The notes under the pieces: generated by a model
The model's input: the letters and a program-made list of their open reading frames with translations, nothing else
Told to the model about the DNA's origin: nothing
Database searches by the model: none
Translations under genes and position numbers: made by a program
NCBI GenBank assembly: GCA_947626155.1
Contig: CANQRC010000003.1
Coordinates: forward strand, 1 to 47,092
Reading direction: 5' to 3'
From: an uncultured Clostridia bacterium
GTDB taxonomy: Bacteria > Bacillota > Clostridia > Christensenellales > UBA1242
DNA length: 47,092 bases
In this document: positions 20,401 to 29,400 of the stretch, one piece after another
How the letters are laid out: every line of letters starts with the position of its first letter
How positions within the stretch are numbered: the first letter of the stretch is position 1

Positions 20401-23400
20401 CTTCATACAAAATGTAACTGTTTCTCAAACAAATGAAACAATAGCCGTTGAGCTTACAAGAGACGAGAGCCACAAATCAGATGAGCATGTTGGGGAATAT
20501 AGCCTTTATCTTGACGGAAGCGGCGAATACACCAAAAACTACATCTTGAAGAAGGGCGAAACAACTCTTGTGGACAAAGGTGAAATTTTGGACACAAAAA
20601 CAGTTCTTGGCACGCTTAAAATCAAGCAGAGCGGCGGCTTAACCGTGACTTTTGAGGACCTTACAACCAGTACCTACACCACCTCATTCAAAAAAGAGGG
20701 CTTTAGTTTTGAAATAACCACGCAAGACGGAAAAATTGTTTTAAAAATTGTTTCAGGCGGCAACGCGGAGCAGACCTACAACCTGCAACTCCTTGACAAA
20801 TCTGCAGGCAGCGTTATAACAGAAAAGGTGATTCTTGATATTTTGATTGAAAACCTTTCAGATATCACAGAGTCGTTTAGAAGTGAGGCAAACGGAGAGA
20901 CCGCCACGACAGTTAAAAACAGCGGAACATATTATTATGAAACACAAATTGGAGAAAATTTCTTAAAATATTATCAAACATTTGAGATTTCAAATGCATT
21001 TAAGTTTGTTATTGAAAAGGCAAAAATCAACTCCGACACTTGGAAAATTTCAAAGACTTATGACGGCACAAACACACTTAATTTGAACCTTCAGGGCGAG
21101 GCTCTTGAGGACGAAACGGAAATGTATGTTGTTGCAACATTCACTTCGGGCTTCCACGCCGGCACAAATTTGAGGGTTACGCTTGCGCTTGCAGGGGAAA
21201 GTGAAGACCTTTCAAACTATACGCTTACAAAAACAGAGTTTGAAGACGGAGAAATAAAACAAAGAAACGCAACAATAACATTTGGCACAACAAAAACACA
21301 ATATGAATATGGCGAAGTTTCGGCTTCCAACTTCAAAACAATTCTTCAGCGTGAAAGCGTAAAAGACGGCGGAACTGACGTTTCCAACATACTTTATGAC
21401 AACACATATGAACTTTCATATGAACTTACAGCAAAAGAGGACAACTTAACGCAGTCAGACAGAGGATTCTATTATGTTGGGACTTACACTTTCAAAATTC
21501 AAACAATTTCTTCACAAGATTTTGTCTTTACAATTGAAGTTCCAACATTCAGCATTGTGGCAAAGAATGTAACACACGTTGTTACTCCTGTCTCACGCAC
21601 AATTTTGGACAGTGTAGAAACGGACATAACAGACACTTACACCGACCCTGTCACGGGCGACGTCATCACTCTTCACTACACCATAAAGGAAACCGATTAT
21701 AACAACAACGGCAGATACAAACAAGGAACTTACAATTTTGTGCTGAGCTCTTGCACAAGCGATCCTGAAAAGTTGAAAGACAACTTTAACATCTCAATTG
21801 ACGAAAACAACAATGGGCTCACAGTCACTGTGGCTGCCACAACCCTTTATGTTGAAATTTCGGACGAGCAGATTTTGTCTCAAACATACAACGCAAAAAC
21901 CTATGAGTTTCAAGTTTCTGGCTCGGCACTCAGCCTGAAAAACAGCACTCAGGAACAAACCAGCGTTAACCTCACTTTTTATATTAAAACTGATGAAAAT
22001 GGCGGACGAGAAACTATAACAAGCGTTGACGCCTCCGGGCTGACTATTTACAGCGGAAGAGAGACAGACACCACCTTCAAGGATGCGGGGACTTACACTC
22101 TTCTTCTCAAGGGAACGGTTGATGGCTATACCGCCGTTTCATTTGCAAAGAAATATGATTTTGTGATTGGAAAAGTTACATTGACAGTCAGCGATGAAAC
22201 AGTCACAAAGACTTATGATAAAACCACCAAAATCTCAAGCATCTCCGTTACGGGCGCTATTTCCGGAGACGATGTTGTGGTTAGCGGCGAGTTTGAGGAT
22301 TCAAATGTAAACAAAGTTGTGGACGGCGAAGTGCAACTTTGGAACGTTCAACTCTCCTTGAGCGGAACGGCTGCAAGCAACTATGCTCTTTCAAAGGATA
22401 CAATCAAGGGCGAAATCCAAAAAGCAGACGCCGAGATAGAATACTCTGGGCAAACTACGGCAATTTTTGGCGAGATTGACAAGAACTTCTCTTTTGACAG
22501 CAAGGTTACAGTCAAAGCCACCGATAAGTCAGAAGTTGCACGCTCTCAATATGAACTTAGCGTTTCAATTTCAAGGACGGCCGATGGTGATTTATACAGC
22601 GAGGCAAATTATTTGCACGCCGGCTCTTACACAATCACATTTTCGGCGGTTGAATCAGCCACGAGAAACTATAACATTACCCAAAAATCAATCACGCTCA
22701 CAGTTACAGCAAGGCAAATCCAAATTGTGTTTGTGACTTCAGGTCAAATTAAGGCATTCTTTGGGGACAAGTCAACACAAACCAACCAAATTGACTATGT
22801 TTACACAGTTCCAAGATACAACGAAACAATTTCGCTTGTTTTGACAAGAGAAAAGGCTGAAACAAATGCAATTGGCTATTATAAAATCACCGGCGCAACT
22901 GTTAAGACGGGCGAAACATATTCTGACGACTACAGCATAAGCTCCGTTTCTGACAACACGCCAGAAGGCGAGGGCGCTTATCAAATTGTTGCGCCAGATG
23001 TTCCACTTTATGTCCTCTTGGGCGAAGCGGATACGATCAACAAAAACAGTTATTCTGACCTGCTTAAAATTGAATATGACGGAAAAGTTTACAGTTCAAT
23101 AAGCATTGGCGGAGACGCTGAGACGGGCTATGAACTTGTTGTGACAAGCAGTGACGGCGAAACATCTCACCGATTCAAAATAAGTTTCTACACCGTTGAT
23201 GAGGCTGGACAGGTTTACACTAAGCATGACGCCGTTGCGGGGCTTTCTTCCCAATTTTCTTACGTTGGCGCTTTGTCAAAGGATGTTGGCACCTATGCCA
23301 TGAGGGCATATTCCACAGTTGCAGGCGACTATTCTCAAAATGTCAAACTTGGGCTTTATGGCGAGCAAAACTGCTTTAAACTTTCAATCACTCAAAGGAA

Positions 23401-26400
23401 AGTCACTTTGAAAGTTGCGGACAACATTTTCAGCAGAGAGTTTACAAATGCTCAGGCGGTTTATCACTTCACAAGCGCCGAGTCACAAGATATGCTTTCA
23501 AATCTTGTTTCGGGCGAGGGTTTGGGCTTCACACTTACAATGTATGAAAACACCGCCGAGGCTGGGCAAGCTCCAGTTAAGGGCGGCATTGCAAAATATG
23601 TGAATGCTTCAAGCGACTATATTTTGGGCGGCGAAATTGATCCAACTGACGCAAACAGAAAAAACTATATTTTAAGCGTTGAAAATGTTGTGGGAAAAAT
23701 CACAAAGGCCACTCTTTATATTGTGATTGACAATTCAAAACTCATATTTGACTACGGCACACTTAAAAACGATGAAAATTTGCCTTTCACGTACGATGCG
23801 CCAGCAAGTGTAATTAACTTTAGTTCTTATCTTGAAGATGAAACAAGCAAGCAAAGGCTGGATTTTGACATTAAAGTGGATGCGGAAAATGCTTCAATCT
23901 CAACCTCGGGCTTCCTTGATGTTGGGTTCTATGATGTGAGAGTTTACACAAAAAGCGTTTTGGACTTTGATTTGCAATACATGGTCAATGGCACAATTTA
24001 CAATGCCGACGAAGGACGCATAAGGGCGGCAAGAGTTGAGATTGAGCAAATTCCTCTTACAATAACTGAAAAAGACGGACTTGCGCTTTCAACACTTTTC
24101 ACAAAGCGTTATGACGGCACAAAGACAATTGACTTCAAAGATGGTGACCAACTTAAATTTAATCTTGTTGGAGTTTTGGAGAAGGATTTGGTCACCCTTG
24201 AGAATGTTGAATATGAAAACAGCCTTGACGGCGAAAGAATTCCAATCATTTTCACATTTAATGGGGACGATGTTGGAAACTACAATTTGTCAGCAATTGT
24301 AGGAAGTTATTTTGGAACAATTACTGCTGTTCAAGTGAACATTGCCTTTGACACCAAGGCGGAAGCGGGAGATGAGATTGTAAATCAAGACGGCAAGGGT
24401 GTTTCAGAAATTATTGTAAAATATCCATTTGCAAGCGGAAACATCATGGCAAGTTCAGTGACTCCAGGTGCAATTTTCCCAACCGATATCAGAGGAAAAG
24501 CGGGGCACGCGTTCCTTGGCTGGTATATGCTCTTTGAAGATATTGAAGAAAACTCAAAGGAATATAATCTTTTGGTTAATTATTCTCAAAATATGCAGTT
24601 TACTTATTCCGAGAGAATTTTTAAGGTTAAAATTGAAAACAACACACTTGCTGTTGACTTCTTCAAAGCGCTTCTTGAGGACCAAACCTTGGGCTTCTAT
24701 TATCAAGATGAGAAGTTTACAACAAATGGACAGCCAATTACTTTCACACTTGAAGCAGATTGGTCGGTGAACTCTTATGAGGTTACAATCAATATTGTAG
24801 ATGAAAACGGGGACAAGTTTGCCGAGGAATATGATTTAGCAACAGTTAAATATGGCACAGCACAAACTTTAACACAAGAAACCGAAATGTTTGATATAAA
24901 GGGGCACACTTTCAGTCACATGGTTGTGTTCGACTACGGCTTTAAAGTTGGATTTATTCTTCCAGAGGATGCAAAATGCACCTTTATTGGCTTCTATTTG
25001 GGCACAACACCAATAAATGAGTTGGCCGACGATAATTTCAGGGCGGATTCTACACTTCTTTCCATAACAAACGTTAAAGAAGCTTATGAAATAAATTTGA
25101 GATTTAAAATCAGGACTGTGGAGGTCTCCCTTGACTTCTCTGATTGCAGGACTGCAACAGTGGCAAATACCGACGACTTTACTTCTCAGGGCGATAGGAT
25201 TTGGGCTTGGCAAACAAATTATTATGCTCTAAAAGAAAACAGCACATCAATAAAAGACTTGCTTGACCTTGCTCAGGTTCAGTTTGCGGGCTACAACCTT
25301 ACAAGCCTTGGCACCCACTCGGCAGAGCAGTTTGAACAGACGCATCTATTTGAAATTTTGCCAAGCGAACTGATAGATGACAGATATGTTTTGACGCTCC
25401 TGGGCAGTTTTGAGGCAAAACAAATAAGCGTGACCTTGCACTTTGGCTATGACAAAGATGAGGGCGAGGGTGAAAAGGTTGAAACGCACGAAATTACTTT
25501 TGACACAACATTTGGCGAGGCAGAATGGTGGCAAGAAACCCCAACAAGAGCGGGCTATGACTTTGTTGAATGGAGCACATCAAATTCGGGTGACGGACAC
25601 AAAGTTGACGGACAAACCCAAGTTACGCAAGAGGAAGCATATGTTCTCTATGCAATTTGGGAGAAGCAAAAAATCACAATTCACTTTGAAGTTGAAAACG
25701 CCACACTTGAATTCCAAGCTGTTGAGGGGCTTACAGTAATTCAATATGCTTGGGGATATGAAATAAAAGATATTGAGTATGCTGCGTCTATCATTTTCAC
25801 CATTACGCCAAGACTTGGCTATGGGCTTGGAGAACTTCCAAAAGAATTCTCAGTTGTGGAGGGCAACCGCTATCAATTTACCGTTCCGGCAAATCCAGAC
25901 AGAGAACAATTCTTGGTCTTCAAACTTCCTGTTAACAAAAACAACAACCAAGTTACACTTTCGGGCGACGAGCACGTTTCAACCGTTGCCGCTTTTGAGG
26001 GCGAAACTTCAAAAGATGTTGAGGCAGACCAATTTGAAGTGCTTACAGACACTGCGTTTAGAATTGAGGTTACCGCAGAAAAGGGCTATGAGATGACGGA
26101 GGAATTTTCTGTCACAGGAAACCCAGACGAAAACACAGACTTTAACATTTCTTCAAGAGTTAACACAATAATGCTTGAAAATGAGGAAAGGTCAGTTTTG
26201 ACCGTGAGCGTTACGGGGATAAAGAGCGGGCTAAACTTTGTGTTCTCAACTGCACCAAGAAGAAACACAATTTTGGTTGCATTTAAAGACCCAGAGGACA
26301 ACAACAGTTTGGAGGCAATTGACGATGTTTATTATAACGGCGCTTCACATACTGTCACCGAGAATCCACTTGCTCTCACCGTTTTAACGGGCACATCATA

Positions 26401-29400
26401 TGATTTCCATGTTAAGTTTGCTTATGGCTTCGACTATCAAAAAGGCGACTTTGAGGCGGACAAAATATCAGTAAGCGATGACGCAGTAAGCGAATATGAG
26501 GGATATGTTAAATTCACCATTTCTGGCGCGGAAACTGACGGAACAATTACAATTTCAACGCTGAGAAAGCAGTTTACTTTGACACTGAAAGTTGTTTCAT
26601 ATGACACCGAGGGCCAGTTGGTTGAAGATGTTTCAAATAATGTTGCTTTTGTAAATAACGAAAATGGAGCAGATGGCGTTTTGGTTGATTACAACACCGA
26701 GGCCATATTGACCGTTCAAAAAGCCACGGCATTTGATTTCGAGGGGTGGCTTGAAGATTACAACTCTCAGCCAATAAGTGGCGCTGAGCAATTCAGATAT
26801 AAAGTTGTGGCTGACAAGACGCTTTACGCGGTGTTCTACGAGGGTGAGTCATACAGAATTTGGTTTGGCACAGTGCTTCTTGAAGAAACCTTTGTTGAGC
26901 AAGAGCAAAACTTAGTTAAATATGAAGACTATAGAATTTATGACGATGGCGGGCTGTTCTTCGATAAAGATGAAGTTCAATTGCAGAGCGACTCTTCGGC
27001 ACAATTCTCATTCATTAAAAACATTTCATCAACAGAATTTATGTATGAACTGCCTTTGGGCTTTGACTTTGTTGGAGTTGGATATTATCTTAATGGCGAT
27101 TTTAAGGTGGCATTTAGAGGCGAGTTTGACACGCTTAATGGAAAGGCAATCTTCACACTTGCAGGAAGCCAACTTGCGTCAGATGTGACAAAGGTTTACG
27201 CTATTTTGCAAGCAAAAGATGTTGTGCTTAACTTTAGCTCCGAAATTGAAATTGAGGGCGCCATCTCAGAAGATGATGTTGATGACCCTGTTGGAGATGT
27301 GAGCATTAGAAGTGGCTCAAATGTTGTCAACAGTTTTGGATACATAAACTACACAAGAATTCACTATTCGGGTGAGGACTTTGTTGGCGGAAAACTGCTT
27401 TCCACCTCACAATTCTCTGTTATGGCATATTCAAATTGCAACTTTGAGTTCTTGGTGAAGATAAGAAAGAAAGGATATATGCTCAGCAGAATTGACTACA
27501 GCGGAGACATTTCAATTTACAATAAAGAAGAACAAACTGAGGACGGGCTTCTTTACACAATTTACATCCTTTCAACCAACACGGGAAGTTTTGACATAAA
27601 ACTTGTTTACACCTCACAACTAAACTTTGTTGACTTGTCTTTTGTAAGCGAGAGAACGGGCAATGATTATGAGGTTGATGGCGGCGTGTTTGACGTTCAA
27701 ATTGACGAAAACAGCGTTGGCAGAGCATGGACAACAAACAATCAAACCGCAATGGCCACTGTTTCTGGCTACACCAATGTTGGCTTTAAAGTCACGGCAT
27801 ACATAAGGGCAGGCTTTACTTACAAGGGGTTGTTTGTGCTTGCGGCTGATGATATGGACATCATCACGGCCGAGGCTTTGTATGAGACACTTGTGATTGA
27901 AGACACAGGCTTCACAGGAAAAGTAACATTCAGCGTTGCTAACTTCTTGGATTTAAACAAAGTTAAAATCATCTTGACGCCAACAGTTTACACGGTTTTG
28001 TTCAAAGACGACAACACAACGCTTTTGACAAAAGAAGTTTACTTCTATGAAAACTTCGAGTTTGACAATGTTGAGATGTCTAAATTGCAGGCCAAAAAGA
28101 CAAATTATGTTTATCAAGGCTACTTCACAAGACAAAACGGCGCAGGAAAACTTTATGTCAACTCCGACATTATGTTTGTTGGGCCTTGGCTTGAGAATGG
28201 ATATGTTCTAAACTCAATCACGCCAACAAAATTTGTGCTTGAAGACAACGCACAAAAGTTGCCTGATGGAACAATTGAGATTTCGCTTTACCTTTATATG
28301 TCTTACTTAAAGACAAGAATAACATTCTCGTTCAACACTCCTCTTGACTTTGGCTTGACTGCAAAAGATTTGATTTCTGGAATAGATGATTATAATTCTT
28401 GGTATTACTTCACAGAACCTATGAGCATAGAGGTGGCTTACGGAACGGATATAAGATTTGTTGGGCCAAAGATTTCGGGCTATGAATTTTATAAGATGAT
28501 CATCTCTCAGCGCAGACCAGGCGAGAGCGATTGGACCGAAATTGACACCTCAAACTACGGAAGCTCAAACAACATTCCTTGGCTTTCAGATGAGGCAGAC
28601 CCATATGCAGAATGCAGAGTTGAACTTTGGTATTTCAGAGAAATAAGCGTTCAAATAAGGGGTGGGCTTGGTAAGTTTACACTTTCCCAGGATGGCTATG
28701 ATGCTTCAAGCAGGGGAAATGCTTATGCGCTCAACCAAAAAGGCTACTATGACCCTAACAAAGAGGTGACAGTCACCGCTGAAGCAGATTATGGTTATGA
28801 GTTTGTGTCTTGGAGTTCTTATCCACTTATTGGCAGACCTACAACAAACCCTGTTTACACCGTTACTCCTGCCGCAACCAGACAATTGTCGCTAAGGCTT
28901 GTCTTCGCTGGAAAGGGCGTGCTCTTAAGGTTTGAATATGACAACACAAACGGGAAAATTACCGAAGCTTCAAGAAAGGGATTTGATGGGGAAAGCCTTG
29001 GCGCAATCCAAAATCCAACAGATTTCAGTGTATTGGTTGGTGACACGCTGACGCTTTGCGTGTATAACTCTCCAAACTACGGCCTGTCTTGGACAATTAG
29101 ATATTCTCTTGGCGAAACTCAGGCATTTACAGATATCAAATTTGTGAAATATCAAAGTGGTCACCAATATTTTGAGTTTAAAGTTTTGCCAGAATTTATT
29201 CCGGTTGACTGGACGGAGGGCTACTTCCCAGAAGTTGTCATCACTCCAATTTTTGAAAGTGAGAGGCTCTCTGTGTTTATCACAACTTCCTTATCAGAGG
29301 ATTTGGAAAACGCCGTGGATGAAAACAATGTTAAAAACATAGGTTATTTGACTTATCTTGGCAACGCCGTTGAATCCTTCACCGCAGATATATCCTCAGA